Assembly: GCF_039696035.1 (NCBI RefSeq)
Contig: NZ_CP155567.1
Span: forward strand, 4,149,001 to 4,213,000
Direction: 5' to 3'
From: Microbulbifer sp. SAOS-129_SWC
Lineage (GTDB): Bacteria > Pseudomonadota > Gammaproteobacteria > Pseudomonadales > Cellvibrionaceae
Length of the DNA stretch: 64,000 bases
Below, one piece after another: positions 31,885-40,345 of the stretch; the first letter of the stretch is position 1; every line of letters starts with the position of its first letter. The notes below the pieces were generated by a model. It saw nothing but the letters and a program-made list of their open reading frames with translations. It ran no database searches and had not been told where the DNA came from. Made by a program: the position numbers and the translations under genes.

Positions 31885-32331
31885 TTAAACCTCTGCCCGA
31901 GTCGCAGAACCGGTCATGTACTGTCGGCCCAAATACAGAATATGGATAGTCGCCAGCAGCGGAAGAATTACCAGCCAGGTCATCGTGCGATCATAGGCCC
32001 CTTCGCTGATTGAAAAGGACGCTACTTGCACCGACTGCTCAACGAGTGACAACAGCCACAGTGCCACACAAAATTTCATTTTCCGTGAAAGGGGATTGCC
32101 ACCTCTGCCACGACATACCTGGATGACGAGATTCAGCATTCCCCACAAACCCAGTGACGTCACGAGGAAGATAAAATACCCATATATGACGTCAAAAACA
32201 GGCACCTCAGAAATGCCACGAACCATCAGAAGGCCCCAGAGTACAAAAAAGACCGACGCAATGTAATTCACAAGAGTCTGGCCAAAGCAGACAATCAGCT
32301 CCAGAATAAACAGCAGCTTGAATACGCGCAT
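31885..32331 (-). CDS. Small integral membrane protein of unknown function
   Basis: A 148-residue hydrophobic protein with four predicted membrane helices: LLFILELIVCFGQTLVNYIASVFFVLWGLLMV, VFDVIYGYFIFLVTSLGLWGMLNLVI, KFCVALWLLSLVEQSVQVASF, and MTWLVILPLLATIHILYL. A short basic loop (CRGRGGNPLSRKMK) lies between helices 2 and 3. No family was recognised. Base composition is lower in GC than the surroundings, a hint of foreign origin. The stop is almost directly abutted by the (GGTATC)n array. The LysR gene lies upstream on the same strand, without evident operon structure (91 bp gap). Confidence 0.7.
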   Translation of the reverse strand: MRVFKLLFILELIVCFGQTLVNYIASVFFVLWGLLMVRGISEVPVFDVIYGYFIFLVTSLGLWGMLNLVIQVCRGRGGNPLSRKMKFCVALWLLSLVEQSVQVASFSISEGAYDRTMTWLVILPLLATIHILYLGRQYMTGSATRAEV

Positions 32332-32422
32332 GAATAACTTCCTCTCTTCCCTGATCTTTTTATCGATAAAAATCCATTTGATTACATAGTGAAGTTCCGG
32401 TATTTCTCAAGCCCGAGAGCCA

Positions 32423-33358
32423 TTAATCGCGCCCTTTTTGATGCGCTTCCGCCAGACACTCCCAGAAAGTTTCCACAATCCGCGACGGCTTCGGCGATAC
32501 CCGCTGTATCGCCATAAACTCGCAGCGGTACTGGTATTTCTGCGGACACAGCGCGCGGATCTCGCCTTTCTTCACAAAGGTCTCCGCATAGTGATCCGGC
32601 AGATAGCCGATATAGCGGCCGGACTGCAGGCAGTGGACGATCGCCTCCTGGTCGTTGACGGTGATATCGCGCTCCAGCCCCAGGCGGTTGCCCACTTCCA
32701 TGTTCGGTGAGTGGTAACCGAGGCCGGCGTACTTGCAGGCGCGCACGGCATCGTCGTCGATGGCGATATCGGCGGTATCGAACAGCGGGTGGCGGTAGCC
32801 GCAGTAGAGGTACATCTGCTCGTCGAACAGGTGCTGGTAGTCGAGACTCGGCGAGGCGCGGTGGGCGGGAATCACGCCGAGCTGGAAGCGCCCCTCCATC
32901 ACCCCGCGCTCGACCTCGTTGATGGGCTCGATATGAATATCCAGGCTGACTTCCGGCGCCAGGTCGTCGAAGTGGCGCAATGCGGCGTCGATATGCGCGG
33001 CCGGGTTGGTGACCATCTTGTCGAACAGGGCAATGGAGATATGGCCGGTCATGCGCTTGTGCACATCCGCCACCTCGCCACGGAAGGCGTCCAGCGACGC
33101 CAGCAGGCGCAGGGTGGCGCGGTAGATCTGGCGGCCCTCGTCGGTCAGCGCGAAGCCGGCGCGGCCGCGCCGGCACAGGGTTACGCCAAGACGCACTTCC
33201 AGGTCCTTGATATGGCGGCTGATGGTGGAACGCCCCACATTCAGCTCCAGCTCGGCGGCGGAGAAGCCGCCGGCCTCGGCCACCGCGCGGAAGACGCGCA
33301 GCAGGCGCAGGTCGATATCGCTGAGCTGGCCTAACAAGGCGGCCTGTTTGCGTGCCAT
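32423..33358 (-). CDS. LysR-family transcriptional regulator
   Basis: A 311-residue LTTR. The winged helix-turn-helix occupies about residues 14-75 (LRLLRVFRAVAEAGGFSAAELELNVGRSTISRHIKDLEVRLGVTLCRRGRAGFALTDEG). A substrate-binding domain follows (GHISIALFDKMVTNPAAHIDAALRHF... VSLDIHIEPINEVERGVMEGRFQLGVIP). It is divergent from the omega-aminotransferase gene with a 204-bp gap and is therefore its likely regulator. Such LysR genes commonly flank beta-alanine or polyamine catabolic aminotransferases. The operator candidate is the GTTTCA-N6-TGAAAC palindrome at 33458-33475. Confidence 0.92.
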   Translation of the reverse strand: MARKQAALLGQLSDIDLRLLRVFRAVAEAGGFSAAELELNVGRSTISRHIKDLEVRLGVTLCRRGRAGFALTDEGRQIYRATLRLLASLDAFRGEVADVHKRMTGHISIALFDKMVTNPAAHIDAALRHFDDLAPEVSLDIHIEPINEVERGVMEGRFQLGVIPAHRASPSLDYQHLFDEQMYLYCGYRHPLFDTADIAIDDDAVRACKYAGLGYHSPNMEVGNRLGLERDITVNDQEAIVHCLQSGRYIGYLPDHYAETFVKKGEIRALCPQKYQYRCEFMAIQRVSPKPSRIVETFWECLAEAHQKGRD

Positions 33359-33457
33359 GGGTATCTGCTCCGGAAAAGCGGGTTCTTACCCCCGGCCGCC
33401 CCTCCGGCCCTCTCCCACCTGAGGAGCGGGGGACCAGGGTTCCGCGGCGCGGTGATT

Positions 33458-33475
33458 GTTTCAGGGAAATGAAAC
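33458..33475. promoter_or_regulatory. Inverted repeat, candidate LysR operator
   Basis: GTTTCA (33458-33463) and TGAAAC (33470-33475) form a perfect inverted repeat around GGGAAA, in the divergent region between the LysR gene and the aminotransferase. It fits an LTTR-type dyad with T-N11-A geometry. Confidence 0.5.
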
Positions 33476-33562
33476 TAAAGATCGATAAAATACAGTTTAT
33501 GCAACTTTAATCCTACCCCAGAATCGCGGGCATCCCACAGTCAAATCAGTCGGAGAATAACA

Positions 33563-34903
33563 ATGAGCGACAAGTTTGCCGGGCTGAGCCAGGCGCAGCT
33601 GGATGCGCACTGGATGCCCTACACGGCCAATCGCCAGTTCAAGCAGGATCCCCGCATCATCACCGCGGCGGAAGGCTGCTACTACACCAGTGCCGATGGC
33701 CGCCGCATTTTCGACGGCCTGTCCGGCCTGTGGACCTGCGGCGCCGGCCACAACCGCCGCGAGATCACCGAGGCGGTCAGCCAGCAGCTGGCGACGCTGG
33801 ACTACGCACCGGCGTTCCAGTTCGGCCACCCGAAGGCATTTGAACTGGCCGAGCGCATCACCCAGTTCATGCCGGAAGGCCTCAACCGCGTGTTCTTTAC
33901 CGGCTCCGGCTCGGAGTCGGCCGAAACCTCGCTGAAGATCGCGCGCGCCTACTGGCGCAAGAAGGGCATGCCCAGCAAGACCAAGCTGATCGGCCGCATC
34001 AAGGGTTACCACGGGGTGAACTTCGGCGGTATCAGCGTCGGCGGTATCGGCGCCAACCGCGCCCTGTATGGCCCCGCGGTGGATGCCGACCACCTGGCGC
34101 ACACGGTGTTGCCGGAAAACCGCTTCAGCAAGGGCATGCCGGAAGAGGGCGCGCACCTGGCCGACGAACTGCTGGAACTGATCGCGCTGCATGACGCCTC
34201 CAATATCGCCGCGGTGATCGTCGAGCCAATGGCCGGTTCCGCCGGGGTGCTGCCGCCGCCGGTGGGCTACCTGCAACGCCTGCGCGAGATCTGCGATCAC
34301 CACAATATCCTGCTGATCTTCGACGAAGTGATCACCGCCTTCGGCCGCATGGGTGCCGCCACCGGTGCCGAGGCCTTCGGTGTGACCCCGGACATCATCA
34401 ACACCGCCAAGCAGCTGACCAACGGGGCGGTCCCGATGGGTGCGGTGATTGCCAGGCAGGCCATCTACGACACCTTTATGGAACAGGGCGGCCACGACTA
34501 CCTGCTGGAGCTGCCGCACGGCTACACCTACTCCGCCCACCCGGTGGCCTGTGCCGCGGCGCTGGCGTCACTGGATATTCTGGAGAAAGACAACCTGTTC
34601 GCCCGCGCCGGCGAGCTGGCCACGGTACTGGAGGAGCGCGTGCACCAGTTGCGCGGGACACCGCTGGTGAGCGATATCCGCAACTGCGGCGTGGCCGCAG
34701 GCCTGACCATCGAGGCGGCGCCGGGCGAGCCGCTGTTGCGCCCCTACCAGATCGCCATGAAGATGTGGGACAAGGGTTTCTACGTGCGCTACGGCGGCGA
34801 CACGGTACAGCTGGGCATGCCGTTTGTGGCGCAGCCGGAGGAAGTCGATACGCTGGTCAGTGCGCTGGGCGACGCCATTACCGAAGTGGCCAACAACCAG
34901 TAA
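33563..34903 (+). CDS. Omega-amino acid:pyruvate aminotransferase (class III PLP)
   Basis: A 446-residue class III aminotransferase. Family landmarks are HWMPYTANRQFKQDPRIITAAEG near the N-terminus, FTGSGSESAETSLKIARAY (phosphate-binding GSESAE), LLIFDEVITAFGRMG with the conserved D-E-V, and the PLP lysine in TAKQLTNGAVPMGAV. This matches beta-alanine:pyruvate transaminase-type enzymes, which yield malonate semialdehyde and alanine. The gene 50 bp downstream encodes the dehydrogenase that would convert such a semialdehyde to acetyl- or propionyl-CoA, so the pair forms a beta-alanine/valine-type catabolic unit. CGGAGAATAACA precedes the ATG. Confidence 0.92.
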   Translation: MSDKFAGLSQAQLDAHWMPYTANRQFKQDPRIITAAEGCYYTSADGRRIFDGLSGLWTCGAGHNRREITEAVSQQLATLDYAPAFQFGHPKAFELAERITQFMPEGLNRVFFTGSGSESAETSLKIARAYWRKKGMPSKTKLIGRIKGYHGVNFGGISVGGIGANRALYGPAVDADHLAHTVLPENRFSKGMPEEGAHLADELLELIALHDASNIAAVIVEPMAGSAGVLPPPVGYLQRLREICDHHNILLIFDEVITAFGRMGAATGAEAFGVTPDIINTAKQLTNGAVPMGAVIARQAIYDTFMEQGGHDYLLELPHGYTYSAHPVACAAALASLDILEKDNLFARAGELATVLEERVHQLRGTPLVSDIRNCGVAAGLTIEAAPGEPLLRPYQIAMKMWDKGFYVRYGGDTVQLGMPFVAQPEEVDTLVSALGDAITEVANNQ

Positions 34904-34953
34904 ATCCCGACACCCAATACAGTCAGAGAATTCAAAAAACGAGAGGTTTATCC

Positions 34954-36447
34954 ATGAGCATTGTGGGCCACTTTATCAACGGCCAGGTCAGCGAGGCCGC
35001 CGAGCGCACCCAGGACGTCTTCAACCCGGCCACCGGGGAGGTCACCAGACAGGTGGCCATCGCCGCGAAGGACACCGTCGAGGAAGCCATCGCCGCCGCC
35101 CAGGCCGCCTACCCGGAATGGCGTAACACGCCGCCGGCCAAGCGCGCCAAGATCCTGTTCCGCTACAAACAGCTGCTGGAGGAAAACGCCGAGCAGATCT
35201 GCGCGATGATCGGCGAGGAGCACGGCAAGATCTCCCACGACGCCATGGGCGAGCTGTCCCGCGGCATTGAGAACGTGGAATTCGCCTGCTATGCGCCGCA
35301 GATGCTGAAAGGCGAGCACAGCCGCAACGCCGGCCCGAATATCGATTCCTGGAGCGAGATGCAGCCGCTCGGCGTGGTGGCCGGCATCACCCCGTTCAAT
35401 TTCCCGGCCATGGTGCCGCTGTGGATGTACCCGCTGGCCATCGTGTGCGGCAATACCTTCGTGCTGAAGCCGTCCGAGCGCGACCCGTCCGCGGCGCTGT
35501 ACCTGGTGCAGCTGATGCAGGAAGCCGGCCTGCCGGACGGCGTACTGAACCTGGTCAACGGCGACAAGGTGGCGGTGGACACCCTGCTGACCGACGCCCG
35601 CGTACAGGCGGTGAGCTTTGTCGGCTCCACCCCGATCGCCGAGTACGTCTATGCCACCGCAAGCGCCCACGGCAAGCGCTGCCAGGCCCTCGGCGGTGCC
35701 AAGAACCACGCGATCATCATGCCCGACGCCGACATGGACAACGCCGTGGCCGCACTGACCGGCGCCGCGTTCGGCTCTTCCGGCGAGCGCTGCATGGCCT
35801 TATCAGTAGCCGTGTGTGTGGGCGACGAAGCCGCCGATACCTTCATCGACAAGATGAGCGGCGAAATGCAGAAACTGAAAGTGGGTGCTTACACCGACAG
35901 CAGCAATGACTTCGGGCCGGTGATCACCGAAGCGCACAAGAACAAGGTGGACGGCTATATCGCCAGCGCCGCGGAACAGGGTGCGACCATCGTCGTCGAC
36001 GGCCGCGATCCGCAGGTCGCCGGCTATGCCAACGGCTTCTTTGTCGGCGGTACCCTGATCGACAACGTCAAACCCGGCATGACCTGCTACGAAGAGGAAA
36101 TCTTCGGCCCGGTACTGCTGGTAGTGCGCGCGGAATCCATGGAACAGGCCATGCAGATGATCAACGATCACGAGTACGGCAACGGTACCTGCATCTTCAC
36201 CCGCGACGGCGAGGCGGCGCGCTACTTCAGCGACAATATCCTCGTCGGCATGGTCGGCATCAACGTGCCGCTGCCGGTACCGGTGGCCTACCACAGCTTC
36301 GGCGGCTGGAAGCGCTCACTGTTCGGCAGCCTGTCTGCCTACGGCCCGGACGGTGTGCGCTTCTACACCAACCGCAAAACCGTGACCCAGCGCTGGCCTT
36401 CCAGCGGCGTACGCGAGGGCGCCCAGTTCTCCTTCCCGAGCAACTGA
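34954..36447 (+). CDS. mmsA: CoA-acylating methylmalonate-semialdehyde dehydrogenase
   Basis: A 497-residue aldehyde dehydrogenase of the MmsA branch: MSIVGHFINGQVSEAAERTQDVFNPATGEV, PLGVVAGITPFNFPAMVPLWMYPLAIVCGNTFVLKPSERDPS, FVGSTPIAEYVYATASAHGKRCQALGGAKNHAIIMPDADMD, and the catalytic Cys in GSSGERCMALS. It oxidises malonate or methylmalonate semialdehyde with NAD and CoA, releasing CO2. GAGAGGTTTATCC precedes the ATG at 34954; the frame is open upstream, overlapping the aminotransferase out of family register. Its partner is the aminotransferase 50 bp upstream. A GC-rich hairpin follows at about 36461-36480. Confidence 0.95.
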   Translation: MSIVGHFINGQVSEAAERTQDVFNPATGEVTRQVAIAAKDTVEEAIAAAQAAYPEWRNTPPAKRAKILFRYKQLLEENAEQICAMIGEEHGKISHDAMGELSRGIENVEFACYAPQMLKGEHSRNAGPNIDSWSEMQPLGVVAGITPFNFPAMVPLWMYPLAIVCGNTFVLKPSERDPSAALYLVQLMQEAGLPDGVLNLVNGDKVAVDTLLTDARVQAVSFVGSTPIAEYVYATASAHGKRCQALGGAKNHAIIMPDADMDNAVAALTGAAFGSSGERCMALSVAVCVGDEAADTFIDKMSGEMQKLKVGAYTDSSNDFGPVITEAHKNKVDGYIASAAEQGATIVVDGRDPQVAGYANGFFVGGTLIDNVKPGMTCYEEEIFGPVLLVVRAESMEQAMQMINDHEYGNGTCIFTRDGEAARYFSDNILVGMVGINVPLPVPVAYHSFGGWKRSLFGSLSAYGPDGVRFYTNRKTVTQRWPSSGVREGAQFSFPSN

Positions 36448-36687
36448 TCCCGGCGCCAGGTCCCGGCCGCAGCGGCCGGGGCCCGCTCTTCCGCTGAATG
36501 TCCCGCAACAAACTCCACCCGTTTTTCCGCGCTTTTCCCCCGCCTTTCCCGCCGCTGGCTGATTTTCAGGCAAATCGTCATTTGCCGCGATAACCTGCGC
36601 GACAATTGCGGTGAATCACCCGCCAGACGTCATCAGTCGTGTTATAAGTAGCGGTTTACTATTAATAACAAGCCCGTGGGGGAAATA

Positions 36688-39390
36688 ATGATCAGAACCG
36701 GAAAATTTGCCGCGACACTAATGTGTACCGCGGTCCTGGCCGCATGCGGCCAGGGCAAAGACGAAAATAAAGCAGCCAATACCCAGACCGAAGCCAGCCC
36801 CGCCGTCGCCAAGACCGCCGCGGTGCGCAAAGACGTCGCCTCCCTGAGCGAGAGCTACGCCAAGCTGCGCAAGCAGCAGGTTGCCAACGTGGACTACACC
36901 CTGTCCGTGAACCTGGACAAGACCGGCAAGAGCTTCACCGGTAAAGTGGACGTGCACGCCAAGCTGAACGGCGCGCCCAAGCAGGCCCTGACCCTGGACT
37001 TCATCGACGGCACCGTCGACAGCATCAGCGTCAACGGCAAAGACATTCCGGTGGACTACAACGACAAGTTCATCACCATTGCTCCCGAGCACCTGAAGGG
37101 CGGCGACAACACCATCTCGATCGCCTATCAGCACCCCTATTCCATCGACGGCTCCGGCCTGTACCGCTTCGAAGATCCGGCGGACGGCAAGGTGTATATG
37201 TACACCGACTTCGAGCCCTACGATTCCAACCAGCTGTTCCCGAACTTCGACCAGCCGAACCTGAAGGCCACCTACACCCTGTCCGTGAAGGCGCCGAAAG
37301 ACTGGCAGGTGGTGTCTTCCACCCGCGAGGATTCGGTCAAGGACCTGGACGACCAGTTCAAAGAGTGGACCTTCCCCACCACCAAGAAATTCTCCACCTA
37401 CGTCTTCTCCCTGCACGCCGGCCCGTACAAGGTGTGGGAAGACGACTCCGGCGATATTCCGCTGCGCGTGATGTCCCGCCAGAGCCTGGCCAAATACATC
37501 CAGGTAGACGACTGGTTCAAGTTCACGCACAAGTCCTTCGATTTCTACCAGAAGTACTTCGATGTGAAGTATCCGTTCGGCAAGTACGACCAGATCATCG
37601 TGCCGGACTTCAACGCCGGTGCGATGGAAAACGTCGGTGCGGTCACCTTCAGCGAACGCTACGTTTCCCGCGGTGACAAGACCGAAGCCGAGCGCATGCG
37701 CCTGAACAATGTGATCGCCCACGAAATGGCGCACATGTGGTTCGGTGACCTGGTCACCATGAACTGGTGGAACGACCTGTGGCTGAACGAGAGTTTCGCC
37801 ACCTACATGTCCAACCTGTCCATGGCCGAGAGCAGCGAGTTCAAGGACACCTGGGAAAACTTCTACCTGGGCACCAAGCAGTGGGCCTACCGCTCCGACC
37901 AGCTGCCGACCACCCACGCGATCCAGCTGCCGGTGAAAAATACCGACGAGGCGTTTGCCAATTTTGACGGCATCACCTACGGCAAGGGTGGCTCCATCCT
38001 CAAGCAGCTGCCGTACTTCCTGGGCAAGGAAAAGTTCCGCCAGGGCGTGAGCCAGTACCTGAAGGACCTGTCCTACAGCAACTCCACACTGGACGACTTC
38101 ATGGGCCACCTGGGCAAGGCCGCGGGCAAGAACCTGGACCAGTGGCAGCAGGAATGGCTGTACAAGGCCGGCCTGAACACCATCGCCGCCAGCTTCCAGT
38201 GTGAAGACGGCAAGGTCAGCAAGCTGACCCTGACCCAGACTGCGCCGGAAGAGTACCCGACCCTGCGTGAGCAGCAGATCCAGCTGGGCCTGTTCGACAT
38301 GCAGGACGGCAAAATGGTGCGCACCGATGCCGTCCCGGTGCTGTACGAGGGCGCGACTACCGACGTGAAGGACGCGGTCGGCAAAGCCTGCCCGGCAATC
38401 CTCTACCCGAACGAGGGTGACTGGGGCTACGTGAAGGTGAACCTGGATCCGGTGTCCGTCGAGAACATGTCCAAGCACATCAACGACATCGAAGAGCCGT
38501 TCACCCGCCTGATGCTGTGGCAGAGCCTGTTCGACAGCGTCTACGACGCCAAGCTGCCGCTCGACCAGTATGTGCAGTTCGTACTCAAAAACCTGGGTGC
38601 CGAGGACAACATCAACGTTGTACGCATGGGTGCGCGCTACCTGGGCACTGCGTTCAGCTACCTGAATCAGGTCAATATCGATGACGCCAAGCGCGCCCAG
38701 CTGCAAGACGCCATCGAGCAATTTGCCTGGAAACAGCTGCAGGCGGCCAAGCCCGGCAGCGATGCGCAGAAAGTCTGGTTCGGCACCTTCACCGGCGTCG
38801 CCCACAGCGACGAGGCCCTGGGCAATGCGGAGAAGCTGCTGAGCGGCGATCTGAAGATCGACGGCCTGAAGCTGGATCCGGACATGCGCTGGAACCTGGT
38901 GCTGCTGCAGAACGAGAAGCTGTTTGGCGACTACCAGAAAGCCATCGACAGCGAGCTGGCCAAGGATAAATCCGACCGCGCGCAGAACTTCGCGATTTCC
39001 GCCGAAGCCGTACGCCCGCAACAGGAAGCCAAGGCCAAGTGGCTGACCAACATCCTCGACAAGAACGATGACTTCAAGTTGAGCCAGCTGAAGGCCGCGG
39101 CCTACTACCTGTTCCCGAGCGACCAGAGCAAACTGTATCAGGACAACCTGAGCAAAGTGGTCGGCGCCCTGGACAAGGTCAACGCCAGCACCAGCCCGGA
39201 ATACGTCGGCACCTACAGCCGCCTGTTCCCGCTGAACTGCAGCCAGCAAGGTATCGACCAGATCAGCAAGATCCTCGACAGCGGCAAGTCCCTGAACCCG
39301 CTGCTGGAGAAGGCGCTGAAAAACCGTCGCTACGAAAACCAGCGCTGCGTTGCCATGAGCGAAAAGCTCAACGAAAGCAAAGAGGGTTAA
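36688..39390 (+). CDS. M1-family aminopeptidase lipoprotein, copy 1
   Basis: A 900-residue lipoprotein (MIRTGKFAATLMCTAVLAAC, lipobox LAAC at C20) with all M1 landmarks: the exopeptidase motif G311-A-M-E-N, zinc site H345-E-M-A-H349 with E368, and the transition-state Tyr in DGITYGKGGSILKQL. The C-terminal half is the helical ERAP-like domain (DIEEPFTRLMLWQSLFDSVYDAKLPL). It probably cleaves N-terminal residues from peptides, anchored in the envelope facing the periplasm or outside. GGGGGAAATA precedes ATG 36688; a GTG four codons upstream is less likely. A close paralogue lies 956 bp downstream. The terminator at 39439-39460 ends the transcript. Confidence 0.95.
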   Translation: MIRTGKFAATLMCTAVLAACGQGKDENKAANTQTEASPAVAKTAAVRKDVASLSESYAKLRKQQVANVDYTLSVNLDKTGKSFTGKVDVHAKLNGAPKQALTLDFIDGTVDSISVNGKDIPVDYNDKFITIAPEHLKGGDNTISIAYQHPYSIDGSGLYRFEDPADGKVYMYTDFEPYDSNQLFPNFDQPNLKATYTLSVKAPKDWQVVSSTREDSVKDLDDQFKEWTFPTTKKFSTYVFSLHAGPYKVWEDDSGDIPLRVMSRQSLAKYIQVDDWFKFTHKSFDFYQKYFDVKYPFGKYDQIIVPDFNAGAMENVGAVTFSERYVSRGDKTEAERMRLNNVIAHEMAHMWFGDLVTMNWWNDLWLNESFATYMSNLSMAESSEFKDTWENFYLGTKQWAYRSDQLPTTHAIQLPVKNTDEAFANFDGITYGKGGSILKQLPYFLGKEKFRQGVSQYLKDLSYSNSTLDDFMGHLGKAAGKNLDQWQQEWLYKAGLNTIAASFQCEDGKVSKLTLTQTAPEEYPTLREQQIQLGLFDMQDGKMVRTDAVPVLYEGATTDVKDAVGKACPAILYPNEGDWGYVKVNLDPVSVENMSKHINDIEEPFTRLMLWQSLFDSVYDAKLPLDQYVQFVLKNLGAEDNINVVRMGARYLGTAFSYLNQVNIDDAKRAQLQDAIEQFAWKQLQAAKPGSDAQKVWFGTFTGVAHSDEALGNAEKLLSGDLKIDGLKLDPDMRWNLVLLQNEKLFGDYQKAIDSELAKDKSDRAQNFAISAEAVRPQQEAKAKWLTNILDKNDDFKLSQLKAAAYYLFPSDQSKLYQDNLSKVVGALDKVNASTSPEYVGTYSRLFPLNCSQQGIDQISKILDSGKSLNPLLEKALKNRRYENQRCVAMSEKLNESKEG

Positions 39391-39429
39391 TTCCCCGCGC
39401 TGTAACTGCGCCCGGCCACCGTGCCGGGC

Positions 39430-39461
39430 GCAACAAAAAAGGCCCTGCGGGGCCTTTTTTA
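39430..39461 (+). terminator. Intrinsic terminator after M1 copy 1
   Basis: GGCCC/GGGCC stem with a TGCG loop (39441-39454), preceded by six A and followed by six T. Confidence 0.85.
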
Positions 39462-39617
39462 TTACCAAATAGAGTTGCCCCTTTCAGGAAAAATACTATT
39501 AGGATATATTGCCCCTTAATTAAGAATATATTAACAATAAAAATTTTTAAAATCGCAAACATAAGCATCTGACTCAGACGCCAAACGAAAATTCAATTTC
39601 AGCAACCAATCAATGGA

Positions 39618-40289
39618 ATGAAAAAAATGATGAAATGGAAAAAAAACTTATATTTTTCTTTAGCTGTAGCTTTTAGCGCATCTGCATCCGCCAGTGACCT
39701 CTACCTTAGAGCCAGCTATGGACAAGCCAGCACTTACAACAATGAATTTTTTCATGATTACTCGGTAGAATTTAAAGATTCCAATGCATACTCAATTACA
39801 GCAGGATATGAAATAAACCCCCACCTATCCATAGAAACTACATATGCAGATCTATCGAATTATGAAGACTCAAAACTAAATCCGTATCGCTCATATGACC
39901 CGTTTGCCATACATGATACCACTCTTAAAGAAAATACAGATCTGGATGTAAAAACACTTGCCTTCGGATTCCTGCTATCAACCGACATGAACAAAAGATA
40001 CTTTGCAGGACTAAGGGCCGGTTACCAGAGCTGGAGAACCAAATGGACACACTCGACAAAAGAGAAAGGTACTATCTATTATTCAGATCCTGACGGAAAC
40101 CAATATCCACCAGAAGCAATAGATGATTACCAGAGTCTTGACTATAAAACGTCAGGTAATCACCCATATTATGGAGTAATCGCAGGTTGGAAACAGCATA
40201 ACTGGCGCATTGGTATCGAGCACACCATCTACATGTTGGATACAAATGACTCCGCCATGAGTGCGTTATTTATCAGTAGGAGTTTCTAA
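39618..40289 (+). CDS. Low-GC outer-membrane beta-barrel protein between the M1 paralogues
   Basis: A 223-residue protein with a lysine-rich N-terminus and signal peptide (KKNLYFSLAVAFSASASAS). An OmpA/OmpX-like eight-strand barrel pattern follows (DLYLRASYGQASTYNNEFFHDYSVEFKDSNAYSITAGYEINPHLSIETTYADL... YFAGLRAGYQSWRTKW... YYGVIAGWKQHNWRIGIEHTIYML). It ends in F (ALFISRSF). Composition is about 38% GC over 39781-39840, far below the two flanking peptidase genes, and codon use is AT-rich. This points to recent transfer. The start is ambiguous: ATG at 39618, or an in-frame ATG three codons later. It is preceded by a very A/T-rich 150-base region. Function unknown. Confidence 0.78.
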   Translation: MKKMMKWKKNLYFSLAVAFSASASASDLYLRASYGQASTYNNEFFHDYSVEFKDSNAYSITAGYEINPHLSIETTYADLSNYEDSKLNPYRSYDPFAIHDTTLKENTDLDVKTLAFGFLLSTDMNKRYFAGLRAGYQSWRTKWTHSTKEKGTIYYSDPDGNQYPPEAIDDYQSLDYKTSGNHPYYGVIAGWKQHNWRIGIEHTIYMLDTNDSAMSALFISRSF

Positions 40290-40345
40290 CAATCTCTACT
40301 GTAGACATCTACTTATTTCATCGCTGCCGGCAGCCGGAGTAGCTC

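Noticed and set aside
31662..31949. Short plus-strand frames through the (GGTATC)n array encoding YR or VS repeats
   Set aside because: No ribosome site, no homologous pattern outside the repeat, and the composition follows directly from the microsatellite. Kept only as a repeat.
36461..36482. Strong GC hairpin after mmsA as a terminator
   Set aside because: The stem is convincing (CCCGGCCGC/GCGGCCGGG-like) but there is no T run after it, so I did not list it as an intrinsic terminator.
36718..39468. Long open frame on the minus strand opposite M1 copy 1 (over 900 codons)
   Set aside because: It mirrors the GC-rich codon pattern of the real gene, has no ribosome site or family motif, and its hydrophobic pattern is an artefact of the antisense codons.
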